Part shown: positions 28,273 to 36,001 of the stretch, piece by piece
How the letters are laid out: the number at the start of each line of letters is the position of its first letter
Position numbering within the stretch: position 1 is the stretch's first letter
Assembly (NCBI GenBank): GCA_024636775.1
Contig: JAGXGP010000073.1
Coordinates: 1 to 36,001, forward strand
Source of the DNA: Hydrogenophilales bacterium
Lineage (GTDB): Bacteria > Pseudomonadota > Gammaproteobacteria > Burkholderiales > Thiobacillaceae
Reading direction: 5' to 3'
Length of the DNA stretch: 36,001 nucleotides
Notes under the pieces: generated by a model
What the model saw: the letters and a program-made list of their open reading frames with translations, nothing else
What the model was told of the DNA's origin: nothing
Databases searched by the model: none
Program-made: the position numbers and the translations under genes

Positions 28273-28701
28273 TCAAACCGTCGGTTTCAAGCGAGCAACA
28301 TCCACATTTCTCAAATCGACCGAAATTTCTTTTCCGTCGACGATCAACTTCACTTCTTCGCCTTCCAGGCCAACCAGTTCACCCACCAGGCGCCGCCGAT
28401 TGTCCATCGGCACCCTCAACTTGAGCGTCACTGGATTTCCCGCAAAGCGGACATAATCCTGCGGTTTCACCAGCGGCCGGTCGAGGCCGGGTGATGACAC
28501 TTCCAGCCTGTCATAGTCGATATTTTCAACCGTGAACAGATGCGTCAGGTGATTGCTTACCGTGACACAGTCTTCGACGCCGATCCCTTCTGGCTTGTCA
28601 ATTAAAATCCGGATCAATCCACGCCCGGCACGCTCAAGCTGCACCAACTCGTATCCGAGTCCGGCCAGCACGGGTTCCAGGCGGGTGGGCAAATCCATCA
28701 T
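28273..28701 (-). CDS. rimP: Ribosome maturation factor RimP
   Basis: The 142-residue protein assists 30S subunit maturation. Recognisable parts are [13 protein letters not shown], LRIxID-like [18 protein letters not shown], the SSPGLDRPL motif and the C-terminal SH3-like strand [14 protein letters not shown]. First gene of the rimP-nusA-infB operon. The start has two adjacent ATG codons (28701 and 28698) and no Shine-Dalgarno; just upstream is a copy of the start region that encodes a three-codon frame ending in TAATG at the rimP start. Confidence 0.95.
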   Translation of the reverse strand: MMDLPTRLEPVLAGLGYELVQLERAGRGLIRILIDKPEGIGVEDCVTVSNHLTHLFTVENIDYDRLEVSSPGLDRPLVKPQDYVRFAGNPVTLKLRVPMDNRRRLVGELVGLEGEEVKLIVDGKEISVDLRNVDVARLKPTV

Positions 28702-28713
28702 TACAAATCCATC
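28690..28713 (-). repeat. 10-bp direct repeat at the rimP start
   Basis: GATGGATTTG occurs twice on the minus strand (28704-28713 and 28690-28699), 14 bp apart. The upstream copy makes ATG GAT TTG TAA, whose last base is the first of the rimP ATG. Confidence 0.8.
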
Positions 28714-28718
28714 AAGGC

Positions 28719-28751
28719 GCTACGGTACGGCACATAGCGGTTTGCCGTAGC
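28719..28751 (-). promoter_or_regulatory. rimP leader with two mutually exclusive hairpins
   Basis: GCTACGG (28745-28751 on the minus strand) can pair with CCGTAGC (28719-28725), or TACGGCA (28743-28749) can pair with TGCCGTA (28726-28732). Both are perfect 7-bp stems sharing one arm. The region lies between the tRNA terminator and rimP. Function is inference. Confidence 0.45.
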
Positions 28752-28753
28752 AC

Positions 28754-28778
28754 AATAAAAAAATGGGCGAACCGCCCA
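28754..28778 (-). terminator. Terminator of the Gly-Cys-Leu tRNA operon
   Basis: On the minus strand TGGGCG and CGCCCA form a 6-bp stem, followed by TTTTTTTATT. It stands about 55 bases after tRNA-Leu and about 50 before rimP. Confidence 0.8.
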
Positions 28779-28833
28779 CAGTGTTAATAATAAAGCGCCG
28801 GAATTGTACCACTCGGGCGTATGAACTGAAAAG

Positions 28834-28920
28834 TGGTGCCCGGAACCGGAATCGAACCGGTACGCCATCACTGGCGAGGGATTTTAAGTCCCTTGTGTCT
28901 ACCAATTTCACCATCCGGGC
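28834..28920 (-). tRNA. tRNA-Leu (anticodon TAA)
   Basis: The 87-base class II tRNA has acceptor strands GCCCGGA/TTCCGGGC, anticodon TAA in the loop CTTAAAA, a long variable arm, a GTTCGAT T loop and encoded CCA. Corresponds in position to leuZ of the uvrC-pgsA-glyW-cysT-leuZ order. Confidence 0.97.
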
Positions 28921-28944
28921 GATGCGGACAGCTGGCACTGAATC

Positions 28945-29018
28945 TGGAGGCGCGAGCCGGAGTCGAACCGACCTACACGGATTTGCAATCCGGTGCATAA
29001 CCGCTTTGCTATCGCGCC
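28945..29018 (-). tRNA. tRNA-Cys (anticodon GCA)
   Basis: The 74-base cloverleaf has acceptor strands GGCGCGA and TCGCGCC, anticodon GCA in ATTGCAAAT, discriminator T and encoded CCA. Middle gene of the operon. Confidence 0.97.
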
Positions 29019-29105
29019 CTCGCGGCAAGCCACCAATCAGTGGTCAGCCACGTAAACGAAAAGGGGAAAACGTCCGGACTAGTCCTTCTGTTTTCCCCGG
29101 AATGC

Positions 29106-29181
29106 TGGAGCGGGAAAGGAGGTTCGAACTCCCGACCTCAACCTTGGCAAGGTTGCGCTCTACCAGCTGAGCTATTCCCGC
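29106..29181 (-). tRNA. tRNA-Gly (anticodon GCC)
   Basis: The 76-base cloverleaf has acceptor strands GCGGGAA and TTCCCGC, anticodon GCC in TTGCCAA, a GTTCGAA T loop, discriminator T and encoded CCA. First gene of the operon. Confidence 0.97.
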
Positions 29182-29195
29182 GTTGAAGGCTGCGC

Positions 29196-29224
29196 ATTAT
29201 GGGGATTCTGCTTTTTTCTGTCAA
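29196..29224 (-). promoter_or_regulatory. Strong sigma-70 promoter of the tRNA-Gly-Cys-Leu operon
   Basis: On the minus strand consensus TTGACA (29219-29224) is 17 bp from CATAAT (29196-29201). A GC-rich discriminator (GCGC) follows, typical of promoters under stringent control by ppGpp and DksA. It is about 10 bases downstream of the pgsA stop. Confidence 0.85.
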
Positions 29225-29233
29225 CAATTTTCA

Positions 29234-29800
29234 TCAAGTCTTTTGCAGCGCGCGTGAAGCCATCAGAAGGTAATACGCCATCGACCACAAGGTCAGCAGT
29301 GCCGCTACCCAGATCAGCCAGGTGCCAATCTCCCCTATGGGGAGGTTGAAGACAGGATTGAAGTAGAGCAGCAGAACGATGGACACCATCTGCGCTGTGG
29401 TCTTGAGTTTTCCGACGAAGGACACCGCCACGCTGGCTGATTTACCTGCTTTGGCCATCCACTCGCGCAGGGCGGAAATGGTGATTTCTCGGCCGATGAT
29501 GATGAGCCCAATCAACGGTGCGACGCGATCAAGATCAATCAGCACGATCAGCGCTGCGGCGACCATCAGTTTGTCGGCCACCGGGTCGAGGAACGCACCG
29601 AAGGCGGAAGTCTGCCCCAGTTTGCGTGCCAACCAGCCGTCGAGCCAGTCGGTTATAGCCGCCACCCCAAAAAATGCTGCGGCCAGTAAATTCGCTTCAC
29701 GCGCGGTCACCCAGCCGTCGGGTAGATAAAACACCCCCGCCATCAGGGGAATGAAAAGGATGCGCAGCCAGGTGAGCAGGTTGGGGAGATTGAGGGGCAT
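29234..29800 (-). CDS. pgsA: CDP-diacylglycerol--glycerol-3-phosphate 3-phosphatidyltransferase
   Basis: The 188-residue integral-membrane enzyme makes phosphatidylglycerophosphate, precursor of phosphatidylglycerol and cardiolipin. It starts NLPNLLTWLRI, typical of PgsA, and carries the full DGxxAR-x8-GxxxDxxxD motif (DGWLAR, then GAFLDPVADK). REITISALREWMA is a further family signature. About five hydrophobic helices are seen. The ATG at 29800 shares one base with the uvrC stop (TGATG), so the two are coupled. It is the second CDP-alcohol transferase in the window, besides pssA. Confidence 0.96.
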   Translation of the reverse strand: MPLNLPNLLTWLRILFIPLMAGVFYLPDGWVTAREANLLAAAFFGVAAITDWLDGWLARKLGQTSAFGAFLDPVADKLMVAAALIVLIDLDRVAPLIGLIIIGREITISALREWMAKAGKSASVAVSFVGKLKTTAQMVSIVLLLYFNPVFNLPIGEIGTWLIWVAALLTLWSMAYYLLMASRALQKT

Positions 29801-31596
29801 CAGTGCAGGGCGCTGTAAATGGTTTCCGCCAATTCTCGGCTGATACCGTTGGCTGTGGCAAGCGCGTCGACGCCGGCGTTGCGTACACCCTGCAGGCCGC
29901 CGAAGTGTTCGAGCAGCTGTTTACGGCGCTTGGGGCCGATTCCGGGGATATCTTCGAGTGTCGATTGCAGGCGCGCTTTGCCGCGTTTTGCGCGGTGGCC
30001 CGTGATGGCAAAGCGATGGGCTTCGTCGCGCACCTGTTGAATCAGATGAAAGCCCGGATGATCCTTGGCCAGATTGAGTTCGCGGCCATCGGCAAAAATC
30101 AGGGTTTCCAAACCGGGTTTGCGCGCTTCGCCCTTGGCGACGCCGAGCAGCAGTACTTCGCCGAGACCGAGCTCGGTCATTGCCTCGACAGCGGTCGAAA
30201 TTTGGCCTTTGCCGCCATCGATCAGCAGCAGGTCAGGCAGCACACCGTTTTCCTCCACGCTTTTATGAAAGCGCTTGATGAGTGCGGCGTGCATCGCAGC
30301 GTAGTCGTCGCCCGGCGTGATGCCGCTGATGTTGTAGCGGCGGTAATCGGATTTTTTCAGGTCGTCGCCTTCGTACACCACACACGAAGCCACGGTTGCT
30401 TCACCCATGGTGTGCGAGATGTCGAAGCATTCGATGCGGTTGAGTTGCGGTAGATTGAGGGTGTCGCGCAACGCGGCCAGCCGCAGTGACTGGTTGGCGC
30501 GTTCTGCGCTGCGGCGCTCGGCCGACAGTCGCGCATTGGCCCGCGCCATCCCGATCCAGACTTTACGTTCGCCGGTGACGCGGTGCAGCAGGCTGATTTT
30601 TTTCTTCGCGAGTTCGCTCAGCAGCGCCTCCAGCGTATCGGTCTCGATGGCCTCGCTGATCAGGATGCGCGCGGGAATAGGGTGGTCGAGGTAGTGCTGG
30701 GCAATAAAGGCTTCCAGCGCTTCGGCCAGCGTGGCGCCTTCGCCGTGTTGCGGAAAAAAGCTGCGGTCGCCCAGATGACGGCCGCCACGGACCATGGTCA
30801 GATTGACTGCAATCACACCGGTTACTTCGGCTACCGCGACCACATCGGCGTCTGCCTCACTGCCGGTGGAGTCGACGAACTGCGTTTCGCGCAATACAGA
30901 CAGCATGCGCAAGCGGTCTCGCAGCAAGGCTGCGGTCTCGAAATCGAGCGCCGCGGCTGCCGAATTCATCTGCTGGGTAATGTGGTCGATCAGTTCGGTG
31001 GCTTCTCCCTTGAGCAGTTGAGCGGACGCGCTGACATCGCGTTCATAGGCTTCCGGCGAAATGGCTTTCACGCAAGGTGCCGTGCAGCGCTTGATCTGGT
31101 GCAACAGGCAGGGCCGGGAACGGTTGGCAAACACGGTGTCTTCGCAGGTGCGCAGCTGAAACACTTTTTGTAGCAACTGCATGCTTTCGCGCACGGCATA
31201 CGCGTTTGGATAGGGGCCAAACGCCTGATCTTTCTTTTTTGGGGTGCCACGAAAATAGGCCAAGCGCGGGAATCGATGCCCGGTCAGCAGCAGATAGGGA
31301 TAGGACTTGTCATCGCGAAACAGAATGTTGAAACGGGGTTTCAGACCTTTGATGAGGTTGTTTTCGAGCAGCAGCGCTTCGGCCTCGGTGCGCGTCACCG
31401 TGGTGTCGATGTGGTCGACGCTTTTCAGCATCAGGCGGATGCGCGGGCTCTGGTCGGTTTTCTGAAAATAGCTGGAGACGCGTTTTCTCAGGTCTTTCGC
31501 TTTGCCGACATACAGCACCGCGCCGGCCGTATCGATCATGCGATAGACGCCGGGCAGGGTGGGCAGCGAGGCGAGAAAGTCCTTGTCGACGCTCAA
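29800..31596 (-). CDS. uvrC: Excinuclease ABC subunit C
   Basis: The 598-residue nuclease makes both incisions in nucleotide excision repair. The N-terminal GIY-YIG domain (LPGVYRMIDTAGAVLYVGKA, about 14-95) makes the 3' cut. A cysteine-bearing linker and a UVR motif (about 205-240) follow, then the RNase H-like domain for the 5' cut (IECFDISHTMGE, LLIDGGKGQ, about 380-540) and tandem helix-hairpin-helix at the C-terminus (LEDIPGIGPKRRKQLLEHF). The start is a TTG at 31596; no in-frame ATG lies upstream of the GIY-YIG core and the Shine-Dalgarno is weak, so it may be poorly translated or start a little elsewhere. Coupled to pgsA. Confidence 0.95.
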   Translation of the reverse strand: MSVDKDFLASLPTLPGVYRMIDTAGAVLYVGKAKDLRKRVSSYFQKTDQSPRIRLMLKSVDHIDTTVTRTEAEALLLENNLIKGLKPRFNILFRDDKSYPYLLLTGHRFPRLAYFRGTPKKKDQAFGPYPNAYAVRESMQLLQKVFQLRTCEDTVFANRSRPCLLHQIKRCTAPCVKAISPEAYERDVSASAQLLKGEATELIDHITQQMNSAAAALDFETAALLRDRLRMLSVLRETQFVDSTGSEADADVVAVAEVTGVIAVNLTMVRGGRHLGDRSFFPQHGEGATLAEALEAFIAQHYLDHPIPARILISEAIETDTLEALLSELAKKKISLLHRVTGERKVWIGMARANARLSAERRSAERANQSLRLAALRDTLNLPQLNRIECFDISHTMGEATVASCVVYEGDDLKKSDYRRYNISGITPGDDYAAMHAALIKRFHKSVEENGVLPDLLLIDGGKGQISTAVEAMTELGLGEVLLLGVAKGEARKPGLETLIFADGRELNLAKDHPGFHLIQQVRDEAHRFAITGHRAKRGKARLQSTLEDIPGIGPKRRKQLLEHFGGLQGVRNAGVDALATANGISRELAETIYSALH

Positions 31597-31703
31597 AGTG
31601 AATGCCGTTTGATCATCAAAATAACAGCGAGGGTGTGACGAAAACAGGATTCATAGGTCGGCAAGGTGAGGCCAATAAAAAGTGTTTTGATTTTCAAGCG
31701 GTT

Positions 31704-31889
31704 TCAGTCTTCGTCGAGTAACTGGCCTGCAATCGCCCAATTCTCATGGGGAAGCTCTTCAAACGCGATATAGGTATACGACGCCGGTTTGCCAGCATGG
31801 CGCTCGAGCGTGGCGGTCACTTCTTCGGCGACTTTCTGTTTCTGCTCGCGCGTAAGGCTGCCGGCAATTTTGATGGTGACGACGGGCAT
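31704..31889 (-). CDS. 4-oxalocrotonate tautomerase family protein
   Basis: The 61-residue protein has the family size and starts MPVVTIKIAG, so removal of Met exposes the catalytic Pro1. SLTREQKQKVAEEVTATLERH supplies the conserved arginine/helix region, and YIAFEELPHENWAIAG is the usual C-terminal strand. These trimeric or hexameric enzymes tautomerise keto-acids; the substrate is unknown and no catechol pathway is adjacent. GGAGG within the end of the uracil-DNA glycosylase gene precedes the ATG by 7 bases; the genes are 2 bases apart. Confidence 0.85.
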   Translation of the reverse strand: MPVVTIKIAGSLTREQKQKVAEEVTATLERHAGKPASYTYIAFEELPHENWAIAGQLLDED

Positions 31890-31891
31890 GG

Positions 31892-32539
31892 TCAGACCTC
31901 CGTTTTGATCCGTTCAAACACTGCCGCAAACATCTCCGGGGTGAGGCGGCGTGTCTGGGTATTGTAGCGGGAGCAGTGATAGCTGCTGACCAGGCGGCGA
32001 CCATTGGGCAGGCGGTAGTCGCTGGCGTGGGCGAAGGGATAGTCCTTGAGCTTCAAGTCCAGCGCGCGTAACACCGCCTGATGTGCGATCAGCCCCAGCG
32101 CCAGGATGTTGGCCTTGGCGGGCAGTGCGTCCAGTTCGGCCGCGAGAAAATGATTGCATTCCCGGATCTCGCCTGGCTCGGGCTTGTTGGCGGGTGGCAG
32201 GCATTTCACTGCGTTGGTGATGCGGCAATCGATGAGTTGCAGGCCGTCATCGAGCGACACCGATTCCGGCGCGCTGGCGTAGCCGAATTGATGCAGCGTT
32301 TGATACAGCAGGATGCCCGCGGTGTCACCGGTAAAGGGGCGGCCGCTGCGGTTCGCACCGTGCATGCCGGGGGCGAGGCCAACGATCAGCAGTTTGGGCT
32401 CGGCCGCACCAAAGGCTGGGACCGGCCGCGCGTGGTAGGTGGGATGCTTGGCGTGAACCTCATCCAGAAAGGTGGCCAGACGCGGACAGGCGCGGCAATC
32501 AAGGTCGAAGATTTTGATGTCGTTGGGTGGCATGCTCAC
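31892..32539 (-). CDS. Uracil-DNA glycosylase family 5 (UdgB-type, iron-sulfur)
   Basis: The 215-residue protein removes uracil and related deaminated bases from DNA. Cys15, Cys18, Cys113 and Cys128 fit the [4Fe-4S] ligands of family 4/5 enzymes. Motif 1 is GLAPGMHGANRSGRPFTGD, which lacks the polar catalytic residue of family 1-4 enzymes and marks family 5. The C-terminal motif reads HCSRYNTQTRRLTP; family 5 has HPS here as I know it, so Pro is replaced by Cys. I chose the GTG at 32539 because GAGGG is 6 bases upstream and it overlaps the receptor stop by GTGA; an ATG at 32533 is the alternative. Confidence 0.88.
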   Translation of the reverse strand: MSMPPNDIKIFDLDCRACPRLATFLDEVHAKHPTYHARPVPAFGAAEPKLLIVGLAPGMHGANRSGRPFTGDTAGILLYQTLHQFGYASAPESVSLDDGLQLIDCRITNAVKCLPPANKPEPGEIRECNHFLAAELDALPAKANILALGLIAHQAVLRALDLKLKDYPFAHASDYRLPNGRRLVSSYHCSRYNTQTRRLTPEMFAAVFERIKTEV

Positions 32540-34689
32540 AACTTGCCCTCGAGGCTCAGGAACACGCCGCGTACGCCACGCGACCGGTCTTCTTCGAGGC
32601 TGGCGAGGCTGCCGCCAGACAGGTCGCGCGTGTCATTGCCCTGGTTGGCGCGGGTGATGTTATCGATCGTCAGGCGCAGGCTGAGTTTTCGGTCGAGTTT
32701 CTTGATGGCGTACAGGTCGAGCTGCTGCCGCGCGCGTTGGGTTTGCTGCACGCTGCTATTCACGTCGCGCGCGTAGCTTGAACTGAGACTGAGGTTGCCG
32801 CCCAGGGTGAGTTTCCACGGTGCATGTTCATAATCGAAACCGAGGTTGCCACTGTGGCGGGGGCTTTCCTGGCGAGACGACAAGGCGGTGTCTTCCAGGG
32901 TGAGCCGGCTGGTCGAAGCGTTGCCTCGAAGCGTCAGCGCCGGCAGGCTGACGAGCTTGGTCTTGAAGTCGAGCACCACGCTGGTTTCCTGGGCCTGGCC
33001 GACTTTGGCGGGGCGCTCGACATATCGCCCGGATTCGAGTTGGACTTGACGCTGCACTTTGTCGTCGATCTGGCGCACAAATAAATTGAGTCCGGCGCTG
33101 CCACGTTTTTGCGGCAGAAAATGCTCCACGCCCATTTGCAGCGTGGCGGTGCGTTCGGGAGCGAGCACGGGATTGCCGCCGCGATCCGGGTTGGACAGGG
33201 TGTTGGTGCCGGTGGTGGTCACGACCACGGGCGAAAGATCGCGCACGCCGGGCGGCTTGTCGGTGATGGCCACGCTGGAACGGATATTCCAACTCGGGTT
33301 GACCTGCCACAGGTAATGCAACGAGGGCAGCCAGGCAAGGTGGTTGTTCTTGACGGTGGTGTCGAGCGCATCCGTGACGGCGCTATGCGTGGTTTGCAAG
33401 CGTAATCCCGGGGTGAGTAGATGGCGTTCAGAAAGCTGCCATTCGTCCTGCGCCCACAAGGCGAACAACTGCTCCTGCGACTCGGCGCTGGCCTGTGCAC
33501 CCAGCGTGCTGGAGATACCATTTACCGTTTGTCGCTTCTTGTCTTCGACGTCCTTGTGGCGCGCTTCCAGTCCAAACGTGGCCAGGTGCGTGGTGGCAAG
33601 CGGCAGACTGCGCTTGCCCGTCAGGCTCAGTTCCATCCCGTCGCTGGTAGTGCGGGTACGGGTATCTTTTTCTACGCCATTTACATCAACGGAGTTGAGA
33701 TCATTGGTGCGGCGTTCGTTCTCGCTTTGCAACGACACACGTGCGCTGGTTTCGCCTGCGCCGGGTTGGCGGCGCTTCCATTCGACGGCAAGACGGCCGT
33801 TGAGTCGCTGCGTTTGCTCCTGTTCGCGCTCACGGCCGTCTGCAGACAGCCCGGTGCCGTTGAACGGATCGGCGTAGGTTAGGCGTTGGGTGTGGGTAAC
33901 GCGGTTGCGGTCGTTGAAAGCCAGAAATGGGCTGATCGTCAGGCGCGTGCCTGTACCCAGATCGCGGGTAAAACGCGGTGCCACATACAGCGAATTTTCG
34001 CGGCCAGACTCGCTGTCCGATTCGATGTCCCAGTCATTACGCACGCCGCCGGAAAATTTTTGGGTCGAGATGGTGCGTTCGCCGCTGAGTGGGCGGCTGG
34101 TCGCAAAGCCCATCCACAGTACGCCGGTTTCGCCTTCGCGCGCGCCGTATACGCCGCCAATGCGCGCGCCAAACGCATCGTCGTTGTGGAGGATGCCCAG
34201 GCGGAAGGTGCCGGTTTTGGTTGGGGGTATTTCGCGCAGAATGAGGTTGATGGTGCCGCCTGCGCCCGAAGGAAATTCGGCGGTGCTGTTTTTGATGATC
34301 TCGATGCGCTCGATCAGTTCGACCGGCAGACGCATTGCCATGCGGTTGCCGCCGGGTAGCGCTTCACCATCGACAACAATGCGCGGCTCCAGCCGGTCAA
34401 CTGTCCTGTCGCGTCCGCGCCGGCCGCCGCTGTCGGCAGCCAGACTCACGCCGGGCAGCTGGCGCAGGATTTCTCCGATGGTTGCGGCGTCGAGTTTTTC
34501 CAGGTCTTCGCGGCTGACGATGATTTTGGCGCTGGAGGATTCCTGGCGAGCTTCCAAGGCATCGTAGGTGGGGGCCGTGACCTGAACTGTCTCCAGTGTG
34601 GCGGGGGGTTCAGCGGCTGTTTGCGCATAACCCTGCAGCGGCACATTCAGGCAGGCCAGGGCAATGAGGTGAGATAAGGTGGGTTTCAC
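32536..34689 (-). CDS. TonB-dependent outer-membrane receptor
   Basis: The 717-residue protein has a Sec signal peptide (cleavage near GYAQ-TA, residue 22-24) and a TonB box (ETVQVTA, about 33-39). The plug domain (about 50-165) contains IIVSREDLEKLDAATIGEIL, RIVVDGEALPG and IERIEIIKNSTAEFPSGAGGTINL; the remainder is a 22-strand beta-barrel region. Such receptors import iron chelates, cobalamin or other scarce ligands using TonB-ExbB-ExbD energy, and those genes are directly upstream. The ligand cannot be told. It starts at GTG 34689 with no clear Shine-Dalgarno, 27 bases after exbD. The C-terminus, LSLEGKL, lacks the usual terminal aromatic residue. Confidence 0.93.
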   Translation of the reverse strand: MKPTLSHLIALACLNVPLQGYAQTAAEPPATLETVQVTAPTYDALEARQESSSAKIIVSREDLEKLDAATIGEILRQLPGVSLAADSGGRRGRDRTVDRLEPRIVVDGEALPGGNRMAMRLPVELIERIEIIKNSTAEFPSGAGGTINLILREIPPTKTGTFRLGILHNDDAFGARIGGVYGAREGETGVLWMGFATSRPLSGERTISTQKFSGGVRNDWDIESDSESGRENSLYVAPRFTRDLGTGTRLTISPFLAFNDRNRVTHTQRLTYADPFNGTGLSADGREREQEQTQRLNGRLAVEWKRRQPGAGETSARVSLQSENERRTNDLNSVDVNGVEKDTRTRTTSDGMELSLTGKRSLPLATTHLATFGLEARHKDVEDKKRQTVNGISSTLGAQASAESQEQLFALWAQDEWQLSERHLLTPGLRLQTTHSAVTDALDTTVKNNHLAWLPSLHYLWQVNPSWNIRSSVAITDKPPGVRDLSPVVVTTTGTNTLSNPDRGGNPVLAPERTATLQMGVEHFLPQKRGSAGLNLFVRQIDDKVQRQVQLESGRYVERPAKVGQAQETSVVLDFKTKLVSLPALTLRGNASTSRLTLEDTALSSRQESPRHSGNLGFDYEHAPWKLTLGGNLSLSSSYARDVNSSVQQTQRARQQLDLYAIKKLDRKLSLRLTIDNITRANQGNDTRDLSGGSLASLEEDRSRGVRGVFLSLEGKL

Positions 34690-34716
34690 AGTGGATTGAA
34701 TCGTTTTGAGTGCGGG

Positions 34717-35144
34717 TTATTGGGGGTCGGCGGCACGCGGGTCGGTGACAAACCCGATGCGGGTGAGCCCGACTTTGGCGGCGTCCGACATGATACGGAC
34801 CACGTGCTTGTAGGCGAGGTCGCCATCGGCGCGGATATGGATTTCCGGCTGCGGTATCTGTTGCGCAGCCGCGCCCATGTGAGCCTGCCAGGCAGCAGCG
34901 TCTACCGCTTCAGCGTTCCAGAACACCGAGCCATTGGCCTGAATCGACAGGTTGATCGTCGAAGGCTGGGGTGGGTTCGGTGTACTCGACGCCTGCGGCA
35001 GTTCGACCTTGACCGCGTGGGTCAGCAGCGGTGCGGTGATGATGAAAATCACCAATAGCACCAGCATCACATCGATCAGTGGAATCATGTTGATTTCCGC
35101 CATGTCTTGCGCGCGTGCGCCGGAATTGAGTCCGTCGAAAGCCA

Positions 35145-35145
<1 letters not shown>
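34717..35145 (-). CDS. exbD: Biopolymer transport protein ExbD
   Basis: The 142-residue protein, with ExbB, converts the proton motive force into TonB movement. One helix (MIPLIDVMLVLLVIFIITAPL) carries the essential Asp25. The periplasmic domain ends with IHIRADGDLAYKHVVRIMSDA and IGFVTDP, typical of ExbD/TolR. The ATG at 35145 overlaps the exbB stop by one base (TGATG). Confidence 0.96.
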
Positions 35146-35882
<737 letters not shown>

Positions 35883-35884
35883 GC

Positions 35885-36001
35885 TTAACTCCTTAAACTG
35901 AATTGTATCGGGACGATGACCCACGCCGGAATCGGCTGGTCTCCCTGGCGTGCGGGGACAAAACGCCATTGTTTGACGGTATCGAGCGCGGCCTGATCGA
36001 G
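35885..36001 (-). CDS. tonB: TonB C-terminal domain (partial, start beyond the right edge)
   Basis: Only the last 38 codons are inside the window. They read LDQAALDTVKQWRFVPARQG and PIPAWVIVPIQFSLRS, the conserved end of the TonB C-terminal domain, which contacts the receptor's TonB box in the periplasm. The stop is TAA at 35885-35887, two bases before exbB. Confidence 0.9.
   Translation of the reverse strand, partial: LDQAALDTVKQWRFVPARQGDQPIPAWVIVPIQFSLRS

Noticed and set aside
27528-28424. Plus-strand open frame of 298 codons opposite nusA and rimP
   Set aside because: Crosses two real genes on the other strand and shows no recognisable protein features.

Overview
The window looks like chromosomal DNA of an autotrophic betaproteobacterium, probably of the Nitrosomonadales type. 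This rests on the housekeeping synteny, a CbbY-type phosphatase, a DUF1840 gene, and DksA, PNPase and IF2 of proteobacterial type; no species-level marker was identified. GC content is moderately high and even. Nearly every gene is on the minus strand; the exceptions are folD, dksA, an unknown gene, a two-component system and one possible small ORF. No prophage, insertion sequence, CRISPR array or plasmid feature was seen.

Layout. 1-4000: a minus-strand series of a CopB-type copper ATPase, phosphatidylserine synthase (pssA) and a PQQ-type sugar/sorbosone dehydrogenase lipoprotein cut by the left edge. 4300-13400: a DUF1840 gene and an 8.7 kb gene for a cyclic beta-1,2-glucan synthase (NdvB/ChvB type). 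13400-14700: a gene-poor stretch, a possible 50-residue membrane protein, and a tRNA operon (Pro, Arg, His) with a recognisable promoter and terminator. 14800-17800: folD, cbbY, dksA, a conserved unknown gene and a small alanine-rich exported protein. 17900-20000: a QseBC/TctDE-like two-component system that ends at a bidirectional terminator.

20000-28700 is the translation and RNA metabolism block rimP-nusA-infB-rbfA-truB-rpsO-pnp, read leftward, with coupled junctions and a separate rpsO promoter. Immediately upstream are tRNA-Leu, tRNA-Cys and tRNA-Gly, then pgsA and uvrC, the same order as uvrC-pgsA-glyW-cysT-leuZ in enterobacteria. 31700-36001 is a tightly packed TonB energy-transduction cluster: tonB (partial)-exbB-exbD-TonB-dependent receptor, followed without a break by a family 5 uracil-DNA glycosylase and a 4-oxalocrotonate tautomerase-like protein.

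Most of the window is ordinary core genome. I see no clear evidence of a wholly new system. The points most worth a second look are a DUF2934-like tail fused to the copper ATPase, the missing start codon of the giant ndvB gene (strong Shine-Dalgarno in front of ATA), the rimP leader with mutually exclusive hairpins and a duplicated start, and the coupling of the TonB receptor to a DNA-repair gene.
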